Positions 23,240 to 30,624 of a stretch of 32,720 nucleotides of DNA are shown here, piece after piece. Within the stretch, counting starts at the first letter, position 1. The number at the start of each line of letters is the position of its first letter. The position numbers were made by a program, and so were the translations under genes. The notes under the pieces are model-generated. The model ran no database searches, had not been told where the DNA came from, and saw only the letters and a list, made by a program, of their open reading frames with translations. The stretch is from the NCBI GenBank assembly GCA_024711005.1, contig JANJTQ010000058.1:1-32720 (forward strand). Direction: 5' to 3'. The DNA comes from Opitutaceae bacterium. Lineage in GTDB: Bacteria; Verrucomicrobiota; Verrucomicrobiia; Opitutales; Opitutaceae.

Positions 23240-24799
23240 ATGCACACCGACCCACTTCCGATTGACCGCCGCCTGCGCCAGGAAACCCTTCTCGCCCGCG
23301 AACGCGTTTACCGTTTCGGTCAACCGACTCCGCTTGAACGACTCGTGTTGCCGGGCGACGAACCGGGGCCCGAGGTGTGGGTAAAGCGTGAGGATCTCTC
23401 CGCGGTCAAATCCTACAAATGGCGCGGCGCGTGCAATCGCATGGCCGTCCTCTCCGCCGACGAACGTGCGCGCGGCGTGGTCACCGCCTCCGCCGGCAAC
23501 CACGCGCAGGGCGTCGCTCTCGCGGCGAAACAGCTCGGCATCCGAGCCCACATCCACATGCCGCGCTCCACCCCTCGCGTGAAACAAAACGCGGTGCGTC
23601 AACTCGGTGGCGCGTTTGTGGAACTGGTGTTTTCCGGCGACAGCTACGACGAGGCGGTCACCGCCGCGCGGGCCGACGAGGCCACGCACGGCACGGTGTA
23701 TGTGCACGCTTACGACGACCTCCTGGTGATGGCCGGCCAGGGCACGCTCGCCGACGAGATCGTGTTGTCCGGACACGGACCGTTCGACACGGCGTTTCTC
23801 CAGATCGGCGGCGGCGGCATGGCGGCGGCCGTGTCGAACTGGTTGCGCACCTACTGGCCCGCGATGGAATTGATCGGCGTCGAGGGCGTCGGCCAGGCGT
23901 CGATGAAAGCCGCGCTGGCGGCGGGCAAACCCGTGGCGCTCGATCAGGTGGATATTTTTTGCGACGGCACCGCGGTGCGGAAAGCCGGCGCCCTGCCCTT
24001 TGAGATTTGTCGCGAAACGCTGGCCCGCATCGACACGGTGACCAACGCCGAGGTGAGCACCGCCATTCGTGTATTGTGGGAAGGACTACGCTGCGTGTCG
24101 GAGCCCTCCGGCGCGATGGGCGTGGCGGCGGTGCTCAAACACCGCGCCGCACTCGCCGGCAAACGCGTCCTTGTGGTCGTTTCCGGCGCCAACATCGATT
24201 TCCTGCAACTTGGCCTGATCGCGCAGACCCAAGGCGCGGCGGGCGGACATGCGCGCACGGTGCGCGTGCGCATCTCGGAGCGCCCCGGCTCGATGTTGAG
24301 CCTCCTGGACGGGTGCTTCAGCGGGCTGAACATCACCGATTTTCAGTATGGCAAAATCGACGCCCGCGACGCGCGCCCCGTGTTCACGCTGTCGGCAAAT
24401 GACGCGGCCTGGTTGTCCGCCTTACCGGAGCGGCTCGCCGCCGGTGGACACGAATGGGAAGAAGTGACCGATGCGGTGGATGTGGCGTTTCGCGCGATCC
24501 CGTTGCGCGGAGAGCTGCTGGCGAATCCGGTGTTTTTAAGGCTCGATTTCTACGAACGTCCGGGCGCATTGCACGACTTCCTCGACAAACTGGTGCGCGA
24601 CCGGGCGGACATCTGTTATTTCAACTACCGTCAGTCGGGTGAACGCATCGGCCGCGCCCTGATCGGCTTGGACTTCGTCACGCCGGAAGCGCGCGCCGCC
24701 TTCCTCGCCGCGCTCCCCGAACACGGTGACGGCTACCGCAGTTGCACCCCGGTGGACGACGCCACGCGAGCGCGCCTATTGGGGCGGACGGAACGATAA
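23240..24799 (+). CDS. ilvA: Threonine ammonia-lyase, biosynthetic
   Basis: The 519-residue PLP enzyme converts threonine to 2-oxobutanoate at the start of isoleucine synthesis. The PLP Lys is K60 in SAVKSYKWRGA, the Asn/Gly motif ASAGNHAQGVALAAK follows, and the phosphate-binding glycine loop is GGGGMAAAVSNWL. The C-terminal third has two ACT-like regulatory domains (VRVRISERPGSMLSLLDGCF and VFLRLDFYERPGALHDFLD), as in feedback-inhibited IlvA. Length fits the long form. The gene stands alone after a repeat-filled gap. No attenuator is visible. Confidence 0.94.
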   Translation: MHTDPLPIDRRLRQETLLARERVYRFGQPTPLERLVLPGDEPGPEVWVKREDLSAVKSYKWRGACNRMAVLSADERARGVVTASAGNHAQGVALAAKQLGIRAHIHMPRSTPRVKQNAVRQLGGAFVELVFSGDSYDEAVTAARADEATHGTVYVHAYDDLLVMAGQGTLADEIVLSGHGPFDTAFLQIGGGGMAAAVSNWLRTYWPAMELIGVEGVGQASMKAALAAGKPVALDQVDIFCDGTAVRKAGALPFEICRETLARIDTVTNAEVSTAIRVLWEGLRCVSEPSGAMGVAAVLKHRAALAGKRVLVVVSGANIDFLQLGLIAQTQGAAGGHARTVRVRISERPGSMLSLLDGCFSGLNITDFQYGKIDARDARPVFTLSANDAAWLSALPERLAAGGHEWEEVTDAVDVAFRAIPLRGELLANPVFLRLDFYERPGALHDFLDKLVRDRADICYFNYRQSGERIGRALIGLDFVTPEARAAFLAALPEHGDGYRSCTPVDDATRARLLGRTER

Positions 24800-25181
24800 G
24801 CCGCAGGGCCGATCCAGCCATAGCGACATAGCTTGAGCAGTCGCATCCCTACTTCAGTTCGGTTCGGCAACACCGCAGAGATTAAAACGGCTGCGGGTTG
24901 CTCTCCGGTTGACCAAGGAACGTGGCACGAGGCGGGCAAGTCACTGGGGTGTTCGGTTTGATGTAGGCGATCTTTACTTCGTCCTCAGAAGGGTTCGTAG
25001 CCGAGAAGGTGTTCAATGCGTTGGTATTCTCCGGTTGGCCTCTGGGTTCAATCTCGGGGCTTTCGGGGCTTTCGTTGCGTCGGTTGGCATCGCCTAGACG
25101 CAGCAAAGCACGCCGGGAACCCAGCCAGATTCGGCAGGAATCTGGGAGGAATTCTCTCTCGGCGTGCTTGCGCCTACAGAA

Positions 25182-25209
25182 TGGTGGAGGTGCCGGGATT
25201 TGAACCCGA
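25182..25209 (-). other. tRNA 3'-end fragment, probable attachment site
   Basis: On the minus strand the last 28 nt of a tRNA are present: T stem-loop TCGGG-TTCAAAT-CCCGG, acceptor 3' half CACCTCC, then ACCA. The 5' part (D and anticodon arms, acceptor 5' half GGAGGTG) is missing: the upstream sequence is unrelated. The acceptor sequence suggests tRNA-Ser, a guess. This is the scar left when an element integrates into the 3' end of a tRNA gene. Its orientation places host DNA towards ilvA and the element to the right. Confidence 0.75.
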
Positions 25210-25485
25210 ATATCCAGAAAAGGAATACGCGTGCATATCCATGCAATCAGCTGAAAAACAACCTCTTGTACGGAGCTTCTCAAATAGAGAAAAAACATGT
25301 GCATGCAGGAAAGTGCAGCTCAGGGAAGTTTTCGTGTCAGGAATTGTCAGGAAAACTGGTCCCAGATCAGGCCAAACCGCCCGCCCTGACCTCCCCCAAA
25401 TCGGGATCATCAAGCGCGGTCTGCTTGAAAGTCTTGCCCACCTTGCAGGTAACCCTGCTCGGCCTCAGCTCCTGCTGGCTTACGA

Positions 25486-25526
25486 CCGGCAGATCAGGCC
25501 CAAGATGATTTGGACTAAGTTTCCGG
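25486..25526. repeat. 41-nt direct repeat, left copy
   Basis: It begins CCGGCAGATCAGGCCCAAGA and ends GGACTAAGTTTCCGG. It matches the copy at 29954-29994 at 34 of 41 positions in the same orientation, ends in CCGG in both, and brackets 4.4 kb of accessory genes. Confidence 0.7.
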
Positions 25527-25607
25527 AATCCGAGTCCCTCGGCCCACGAAGGTGATTTTGATTTCAAAAGACATTGAGCGGGATTTTTATCGGAAGTCAC
25601 CACTTCC

Positions 25608-26549
25608 ATGCGCCGCTCATTCTCCTACGGGCAACTCAGCATCCCCACCGTCTCAATAGATGAAACGCAAATCTACGGTTCTGGCGGCGCATATGCACCG
25701 GTTCTGAATCTTTTAATCCGCCTTGATGGTCGCGTTGCCGCGTTCAAGCCCCATGAAGGCATTCGGTTTCTTCGAATGCGCGGCATCCTAAACCTATCGA
25801 ATGGGGAAGAAATCGTTTCACGGGACGCGCCTGTCAATCTCCTCGTGAACGCAACCTACTCTAGTCCGGATCATTTAGTTTATCTCGAGTTCCCCATCGA
25901 TACCGGCCGTATCAGTCTTCTGGAAAAATACAGAAGCGGCGGAGATTTGAAGCTGCGTCTCAAACTGAGATTGGAGACCGAACAACTGCATGCTGTGGCC
26001 GAGATACCCTCACAGCACTTGAAGGCTTTTGCCTGGGCTCACGTTCAGCACCACGAGCAGACCATGGACGAGGACATAACATTCCCCCACTCCACTTGGA
26101 TCAAGCGTGTGTTGCCGCAAGTTGGATATGGAAAAATTCACCTGATTGAATTGCCCGCCGTTCCTATCGAGGAAACCGAGCAGATCGGGCATGCCTTCGC
26201 TGCCCTAAAACAGGCACAGGAACATCATCGTAACGGCCTCTATGACGATGCCGTTCTGAAGTGCCGCATCGCGTTGGACCAATTTTTTGAGACGGTCGAT
26301 GGCCTCGATGGTGAAGGAAAACCAAAGCGAGTTCGCCGGTTCAAGGCCTCTTGGGAAATGAAGCTCGGCGCAGCGACGGCCACATGGCTCAAGGACTCCT
26401 TGGGAAGCGTCAAAGACGTGGTCAACAAGGCCGCCCATTCGCCAGAACGTAGCTGCGACCAATTCACATCACAGATGATTCAAGCAATCGTGACGACGTT
26501 AATTAGCTATGCCGCCCGGCAAGCTGATGACCAGACATCCAAAGCCTGA
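25608..26549 (+). CDS. Hypothetical protein, possible HEPN-like C-terminus
   Basis: I do not recognise this 313-residue protein. Its N-terminal ~170 residues are beta-rich (IPTVSIDETQIYGSGGAYAPVLNLLIRL). The C-terminal ~130 are helical: AFAALKQAQEHHRNGLYDDAVLKCRIALDQFF, then WLKDSLGSVKDVVNKAAHSPERSCDQFTSQMIQAIVTTLISYAAR. The layout of a helical bundle with AAHSP is reminiscent of HEPN-fold proteins of conflict systems, but no clear R-x4-6-H motif is seen. No signal peptide or membrane segment. It is convergent with the DprA-like gene. First gene inside the island. Confidence 0.75.
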   Translation: MRRSFSYGQLSIPTVSIDETQIYGSGGAYAPVLNLLIRLDGRVAAFKPHEGIRFLRMRGILNLSNGEEIVSRDAPVNLLVNATYSSPDHLVYLEFPIDTGRISLLEKYRSGGDLKLRLKLRLETEQLHAVAEIPSQHLKAFAWAHVQHHEQTMDEDITFPHSTWIKRVLPQVGYGKIHLIELPAVPIEETEQIGHAFAALKQAQEHHRNGLYDDAVLKCRIALDQFFETVDGLDGEGKPKRVRRFKASWEMKLGAATATWLKDSLGSVKDVVNKAAHSPERSCDQFTSQMIQAIVTTLISYAARQADDQTSKA

Positions 26550-26628
26550 AGATGGTGGCGTCGAACGGAGGCATGCTTTGGCGCGCACCTGATCATATTG
26601 TTCCGCGATGACGACGCAGACTCCCGCT

Positions 26629-27264
26629 TCAGGGGGGGAGCAGGAACTTCATTAGGTCATTCAAGCCGTTTAAGACGTAAACACGTTCGGACCGAAGAGC
26701 CTCCTCGACCCATGGGAATTTGGATTCAGCCAATGACGCCGGAATTGCAACATATCGGCCAAGGTCGATTGCTGTGCGGACTTGGTGACGGGTGCCACTG
26801 GTCTCCGACGCTTCAATAACAATCGTTAAGCTACCTAAAGCCGCCATGAGCCGGTTTCGCTTAGGAAAGTTACTTTTAAACGTTTTGGTGCCCACCGGAA
26901 ACTGAGAGACAACTAGGCCTTCTTTTTCTATTCGTGATCGCGTCAAAGAGGTAATCGCCGGGTAAACTCGGTCCATAGGCGTCCCTAATACGGCTATGGT
27001 TTTTCCCCCGTAATGAAGCGCGGTATCGTGTGCCATTGCATCTATGCCCGCAGCTAGGCCGCTGACGATACAGTAGCCGTGACCGATCAGTGTATGGGCT
27101 ACAGTCGCTGCCCGCTTGAACCCCTCAGAAGTAGGCGTCCGCGTGCCGATGATCGAGACACATGGACGCTTCAAAAGCCCGGTGTCACCGACACAGAAGA
27201 GCTCCTCCGCATCACGCCAATCGTCCAAGCTACTGGGAAATTCTTTTCGAGTAATCTTGACCAC
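26629..27264 (-). CDS. Short DprA/Smf-like (SLOG superfamily) protein
   Basis: The 211-residue protein covers only the Rossmann-like DprA core: VSIIGTRTPTSEGFKRA, VSGLAAGIDAMAHDTAL, IAVLGTPMDRVYPA, FPKRNRLMAALGSLTIVIEA, then SGTRHQVRTAIDLGR. It lacks the N-terminal SAM-like and C-terminal winged-helix domains of competence DprA (about 290-370 residues), and the usual SGSLITA reads SGTRHQV. It starts 2 bp after the phosphoribosyltransferase gene, so they form an operon. SLOG proteins of this short kind are known partners of nucleotide-related conflict systems; a defence or nucleotide-sensing role is inferred. Confidence 0.85.
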   Translation of the reverse strand: MVKITRKEFPSSLDDWRDAEELFCVGDTGLLKRPCVSIIGTRTPTSEGFKRAATVAHTLIGHGYCIVSGLAAGIDAMAHDTALHYGGKTIAVLGTPMDRVYPAITSLTRSRIEKEGLVVSQFPVGTKTFKSNFPKRNRLMAALGSLTIVIEASETSGTRHQVRTAIDLGRYVAIPASLAESKFPWVEEALRSERVYVLNGLNDLMKFLLPP

Positions 27265-27266
27265 GT

Positions 27267-28412
27267 TCAGGTGAACTTCCGTTTGAAGGCCTCACTCGAG
27301 GCAGGCGCGATTGTTCCGTGCTGAGCGACTTGCTGACGAATGCGGTAATTTTTCACAGGCGAGAATGGGCTATTTAGGAGTTCGATGTCCCAAATAAAGG
27401 AAGATCTTGGGAACTTCCCCATTGCCACCGCGAGAACTTTAGTTGCGCCCGCTTTACGGAGAAAGGCGGACGCAACCGAGAAAGATACACCAGTGGTGGT
27501 GTAATCGTCCAAGACAGCTACCGTTGCCCCTCTCACGGAGTTTTTGTAGTCTGGATGGAGGTGAATTGAGAGGATTTGCGATTCGGGGTCCTCTCGATTG
27601 CCGCCCGTGCTATGTCGCGCGGCCGTTCGCGTGTGGCGGATGAACATCGGATTCTGCGGACGTCGTTTTCGGGAAAATGTTGTGCGCGCCAAATCAACGA
27701 AATTGAAAATTATTTCCCCGCCGTTGTTGGATGAGCGCGAGGACGGGTAGTAGGTCCAGTGGTCCACGTTCTGAAAAACATCCGTGGCATAGAGGCTGGA
27801 AAGCAAAGTTGTGATGAAGTCAGATCGTTTCTCCGGGCGACCGTCTTTGAGACAGGACTGAAGTTGGCCGGCCAAGGCTTGGAGTTCCTTGTCATTTCCG
27901 ACACGTGTTGCCGCGTTGATTAGGCAATAGGTATCACACACCTCGTGCTCATGCGTCAGATACCAAGGGTGGTCCTCGTTCAGAAGCTTTAGGACCCGCG
28001 GCAGCTCATCGATGGATACGCAAGGGACACCGTATCGCTTGATTTTTTGGTGAATGTCAGCGCGCCAATCACACCGAATAAGCACTGATCGTGAGTTCAC
28101 ATACATCGGCACATCTAGCTCGCCGAAACCAAGCATAACGACCTGCGATTTCTTGAGATTGATGGTCGCCTGATTTTGCTTCAGCACCTCAGCGACAAAC
28201 TTGCCGTTTTGCCGGGGCCCTCCTAATCCTGGCGCATACAGGAAAGTAACGTTTTTGAACAGCGAATCGAAATTCCGTGGCTTCGGGTTGTTGGAGACCG
28301 CGGCAAACCAGTGATTGGCAGCCAGTGCGTTGATCTGTTTTTGAAACGCGAAATCAACACGTTTTTCGGGCGTGGCCAATAGCCCGATGGGGAACATGAC
28401 GACCTTTCTCAT
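27267..28412 (-). CDS. HAD-like / phosphoribosyltransferase fusion protein
   Basis: The protein has two parts. The N-terminal ~120 residues (MRKVVMFPIGLLATPEKRVDFAF...AAVSNNPKP...VVMLGFGELDVPMYVNSRSVLIRCDW) have HAD-like spacing (Ser of motif II, acidic motif IV), but motif I Asp is not obvious. The C-terminal part has the PRPP-binding motif VAVLDDYTTTGVSFSVA (D302-D303) of type I phosphoribosyltransferases, followed by ATKVLAVAMGKF. The start at 28412 gives 381 residues; ATG at 28487 (MEWLPKPQRL) is also possible. No good ribosome site marks either. It is cotranscribed with the DprA-like gene and sits in the defence-like island. Substrate unknown. Confidence 0.8.
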   Translation of the reverse strand: MRKVVMFPIGLLATPEKRVDFAFQKQINALAANHWFAAVSNNPKPRNFDSLFKNVTFLYAPGLGGPRQNGKFVAEVLKQNQATINLKKSQVVMLGFGELDVPMYVNSRSVLIRCDWRADIHQKIKRYGVPCVSIDELPRVLKLLNEDHPWYLTHEHEVCDTYCLINAATRVGNDKELQALAGQLQSCLKDGRPEKRSDFITTLLSSLYATDVFQNVDHWTYYPSSRSSNNGGEIIFNFVDLARTTFSRKRRPQNPMFIRHTRTAARHSTGGNREDPESQILSIHLHPDYKNSVRGATVAVLDDYTTTGVSFSVASAFLRKAGATKVLAVAMGKFPRSSFIWDIELLNSPFSPVKNYRIRQQVAQHGTIAPASSEAFKRKFT

Positions 28413-28555
28413 TCTGAAACCGTTGGATTTCCTGCCGGCGATACAACCTAATAACGACAGCCGCTGAGGCTTAGGTAACCACTCCATCTCGCAATTGAGG
28501 GTTGAACGTCTGGCATGCGCCGGGTGAAAATGCTCGTTTCGCAATAAACGACATG

Positions 28556-28702
28556 TGCATTATCCCAACTTACTGCAGGTGTTCCGAGCACGTTGCGCCT
28601 ATTCTTTCACAGATCCAAAACTTGCGGCAACAGAACCAAAAACTCCATGCCGCACGCAACATCCTGTTGCCACGACTAATGCGCGGGGAGGTCGAAGTAT
28701 GA
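28556..28702 (+). pseudogene. hsdS 3' remnant (type I restriction specificity subunit)
   Basis: The last ~38 codons read EHVAPILSQIQNLRQQNQKL and HAARNILLPRLMRGEVEV, the typical C-terminal helix and tail of HsdS, the DNA-recognition subunit of type I restriction enzymes. Just upstream the preceding HsdS-like stretch (PNLLQVF) is in another frame, so a single-base frameshift near 28583 is likely. Everything 5' of about 28556 is missing; the minus-strand phosphoribosyltransferase operon begins there. The stop overlaps the start of the next gene (ATGA at 28699-28702), showing an hsdS-HEPN operon existed. Confidence 0.75.
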
Positions 28703-29511
28703 GTGAAAAAGCAGAGACGTTCAGTTTCCCGTGCTTCCGACGTCTCTATCGATATCTCGGGGAAACAGATGCGATGGTCGAGTTGACCGAGTTAGCATCT
28801 CGTTCCTTTCTCACTGCGGCTCGTGGGTCCGGCGACATTCCGATGTTTCTGAAGCAAGAAACCGCCAAACATGGAATTCACGTCAATCTCGCCGAGGTGG
28901 AGTCGCTTTCGCGTCACCTAACGCGAACCTACATCGTTTTAGTCGCATCTGCGGTTGAGAGATTTCTGAAGGAACTACGGGAAGAACACAGCGCGCTTTA
29001 TCGAAAAGCCTGGATCGGCGACGCGAACAAGAAGGATCGACTCATAGTCGTCTTTGAAAACCTGGCGGGTAGCGAAAGTAATGTTCTAAAACGGATCGGT
29101 TCAGACGTTGTCAGCCGATTCCAGTATTATCGGCATTTGCGAAACTGGATCATCCACGATCAGGAGTCCAATCTGAGCGAGCCACAGGAAAATTTTGAGT
29201 CGCTCGTCCCATTGACCGAGGCGAACAGTGAACTCTACAAGCTCCTAAAATCACCAAATCCGCCCGCCGAGCTGGTGTTTGACGACTTCATCCTGTTCTC
29301 CCGACTCACCAACAGGGTTGCGGAGGCGCTTTGCACGATGGCCCGGCCACCGGACGATCATTGGAAGGATTTTCTCGATCTTCGCCCCTTTAAAAAACTC
29401 GAAAAGGACCCGGAGCGCATGAAAAATGCTATCTCTGGTAAAATTCGGACCGACTACGGTATGGAAGCACCAACCGCGAACTGGATCGCGGAAAACATCA
29501 TGGCTCACTAG
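28699..29511 (+). CDS. HEPN-domain protein, putative RNase toxin
   Basis: The 270-residue helical protein carries the HEPN ribonuclease motif R-x4-H as R148-N-W-I-I-H153 in YYRHLRNWIIHDQES. The region before it (LVASAVERFLKELREEH...KDRLIVVFENLAGS...IGSDVVSRFQ) has the layout of HEPN proteins of the RiboL-PSP/MAE_28990 type; the last 80 residues form a second helical part. HEPN RNases of toxins and of restriction-linked anticodon nucleases cut RNA. The start has GGAGG 8 nt upstream and overlaps the hsdS stop. Its last codons (ATG GCT CAC TAG) lie inside the 5' end of a tRNA-like gene. No antitoxin (MNT) gene is adjacent. Confidence 0.85.
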   Translation: MSEKAETFSFPCFRRLYRYLGETDAMVELTELASRSFLTAARGSGDIPMFLKQETAKHGIHVNLAEVESLSRHLTRTYIVLVASAVERFLKELREEHSALYRKAWIGDANKKDRLIVVFENLAGSESNVLKRIGSDVVSRFQYYRHLRNWIIHDQESNLSEPQENFESLVPLTEANSELYKLLKSPNPPAELVFDDFILFSRLTNRVAEALCTMARPPDDHWKDFLDLRPFKKLEKDPERMKNAISGKIRTDYGMEAPTANWIAENIMAH

Positions 29512-29603
29512 CTTAACGGCTAGAGCGCCCCCCTCCATCTGCGCATGCACGGCGTGCGCAGATGAAGGGGGAGGTTCAGGTTCGAATCCTGAGTGAGCCA
29601 CCA
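29502..29603 (+). tRNA. tRNA-like gene with 27-nt palindromic insert in the anticodon loop
   Basis: All conserved tRNA parts are present: acceptor GGCTCAC/GTGAGCC (7 perfect pairs), T8-A9, D arm GCTT/GAGC with GG in the loop, T arm TCAGG-TTCGAAT-CCTGA, discriminator A and encoded CCA. The anticodon stem is CCCCC/GGGGG, but the loop has 34 nt, not 7. The extra 27 nt form a perfect 9-10-bp hairpin (ATCTGCGCA/TGCGCAGAT around TGCACGGCG). Removing the insert could leave CTCCAAA (Trp-like, CCA) or CTCCGAA (Arg-like, CCG), depending on the exact boundaries, so identity is open. It overlaps the HEPN gene by 10 nt. It may be a pseudo-tRNA, a processed tRNA, or a tRNA mimic. Confidence 0.7.
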
Positions 29604-29626
29604 CAATCACGTGAAATCAGCCCGCA

Positions 29627-29897
29627 TGAGTTTCGCCTCTGTAGATCCCACCACCACTGGCTGGGCTAATTTGCGTGCGTGCGGATTGACGGCAGCGTGA
29701 TTTGCAGGCAACGCCCGGGCACGGCCAAGGGCTTCGTGTTTATCTCGCTCGAAGACGAAAGCGGCGTGGCGAACGCCATCGTGCGCCCTGCCCTCCTTGA
29801 GAAAGAACGCCTGACGATCACCCAGTTTCCCGCGCTCATCCACACTGGCTACTACGACTTCAGGTTGCCTAGGTACGTGGTGACATTCCCGACATGA
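29627..29897 (+). pseudogene. dnaE2: Decayed dnaE2 (error-prone polymerase) fragment
   Basis: The reading [18 protein letters not shown] then [19 protein letters not shown] and [16 protein letters not shown] is the hallmark OB-fold region near the C-terminus of DnaE2 (ImuC). A short upstream piece, [12 protein letters not shown], belongs to the same protein but lies in another frame, so there is a frameshift near 29679. The catalytic part (over 900 residues) is missing, and after ITQFPAL the sequence turns unrelated ([19 protein letters not shown]). No imuA or imuB is in the window. It is probably a scar of island insertion or deletion. Confidence 0.75.
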
Positions 29898-29953
29898 AAG
29901 CGTCTGGCTCGTGTTGTGGCGCGAAGCTTGTCGTCAGCGCAGAAATGATACCA

Positions 29954-29994
29954 CCGGCAAATCAGGTCCCGGATAATTCGGACTAATTTTCCGG
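29954..29994. repeat. 41-nt direct repeat, right copy
   Basis: It begins CCGGCAAATCAGGTCCCGGA and ends GGACTAATTTTCCGG; 34 of 41 positions match the copy at 25486-25526. It covers the last codons of the hypothetical gene that ends at 29983 (PEN-stop on the minus strand). Confidence 0.7.
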
Positions 29995-30474
29995 CAGTAG
30001 CGGCATGGCCACTTGGAGCGCATTCAGCAAGCGATGCCAGGGAGCGGTAAGACTGGATGCCCAGGTCTCGAATTCAACAATACCTGCTGAGTGAGTGAGC
30101 TGAACGACGTAGGAGTCGCCATCGAGGTCGTTCAGCTCCGTGTCTCCCATCCGGAAGACATGTTCATCGGTGACGAGACGGACAAGCGGGTGATCGGCAG
30201 GCAATGCAGCGCAAGCGCGCTCGGTGCTGAATGGCTTGATTTCGCCCTTGGCTTGATGCGCTTGTACGAGTGCCAACCAAGCCGAAGTGAGGAAACGCGA
30301 GCGGTAAAAAAGCGCCTGTCCCTTACGATGGTCCACATCGAAGACCGTCTCGGGCTGAAAGCTCGGCAGGTAAAAAATCCGCAGGTGCCAGTCATCGATC
30401 TCGGTGACGCCATCAAATGGGATGGCCGCTTGATTGAGAAGCCTGCGGTAATTCTCTTGGAGGTCGTCCGCCAT
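29983..30474 (-). CDS. Hypothetical cytosolic protein
   Basis: I do not recognise this 163-residue protein (from MADDLQENYRRLLNQAAIPFDG). It is acidic with alternating strands and helices (WHLRIFYLPSFQPETVFDVDH, FLTSAWLALVQAHQAKG, GDSYVVQLTHSAGIVEFETWA), no signal peptide or membrane segment. A GTG at 30510 would add 12 residues. It is about 150 bp downstream of the integrase-repeat gene on the same strand. Its 3' end falls in the 41-nt direct repeat. Confidence 0.72.
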   Translation of the reverse strand: MADDLQENYRRLLNQAAIPFDGVTEIDDWHLRIFYLPSFQPETVFDVDHRKGQALFYRSRFLTSAWLALVQAHQAKGEIKPFSTERACAALPADHPLVRLVTDEHVFRMGDTELNDLDGDSYVVQLTHSAGIVEFETWASSLTAPWHRLLNALQVAMPLLPEN

Positions 30475-30624
30475 AATTGAGGGAGGAGGTTGAATGATTA
30501 CATCGGGCACATCCAGCCTGAGTGCGGCGCTTCAAAACCGGTGTGCACATTGACGGTCAGGACTCTGAGATAGCTCCGGGCGTATTCAAGAAGTCGTGAC
30601 GTTGGGATGTTCGAGGATATTTCC

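Larger units (their letters stand above)
24800..25607. other. Gene-free boundary of the accessory island
   Basis: The 808-bp stretch between ilvA and the first island gene has no supported gene. It holds an inverted repeat (AAGCACGCCG at 25106 and CGGCGTGCTT at 25160-25169), a tRNA 3'-end fragment (25182-25209), and one copy of a 41-nt direct repeat (25486-25526). A 140-codon minus-strand frame (24882-25304) has no recognisable domain, though its last ~40 residues have an ordinary protein-like composition. Confidence 0.6.

Noticed and set aside
24882-25304. 140-codon minus-strand open frame across the tRNA fragment
   Set aside because: It reads through a tRNA piece and a hairpin; only its last 40 residues look protein-like and match nothing I know.
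25486-25526. Integron attC site
   Set aside because: No GTTRRRY core or paired R/L boxes are seen, and no integron integrase is in the window.
29502-29603. Reading the tRNA-like gene as a long-variable-arm tRNA (Ser/Leu/Tyr/SelC)
   Set aside because: The extra hairpin lies between the anticodon stem halves, not between anticodon and T arms; the D arm and 7-bp acceptor also do not fit SelC.
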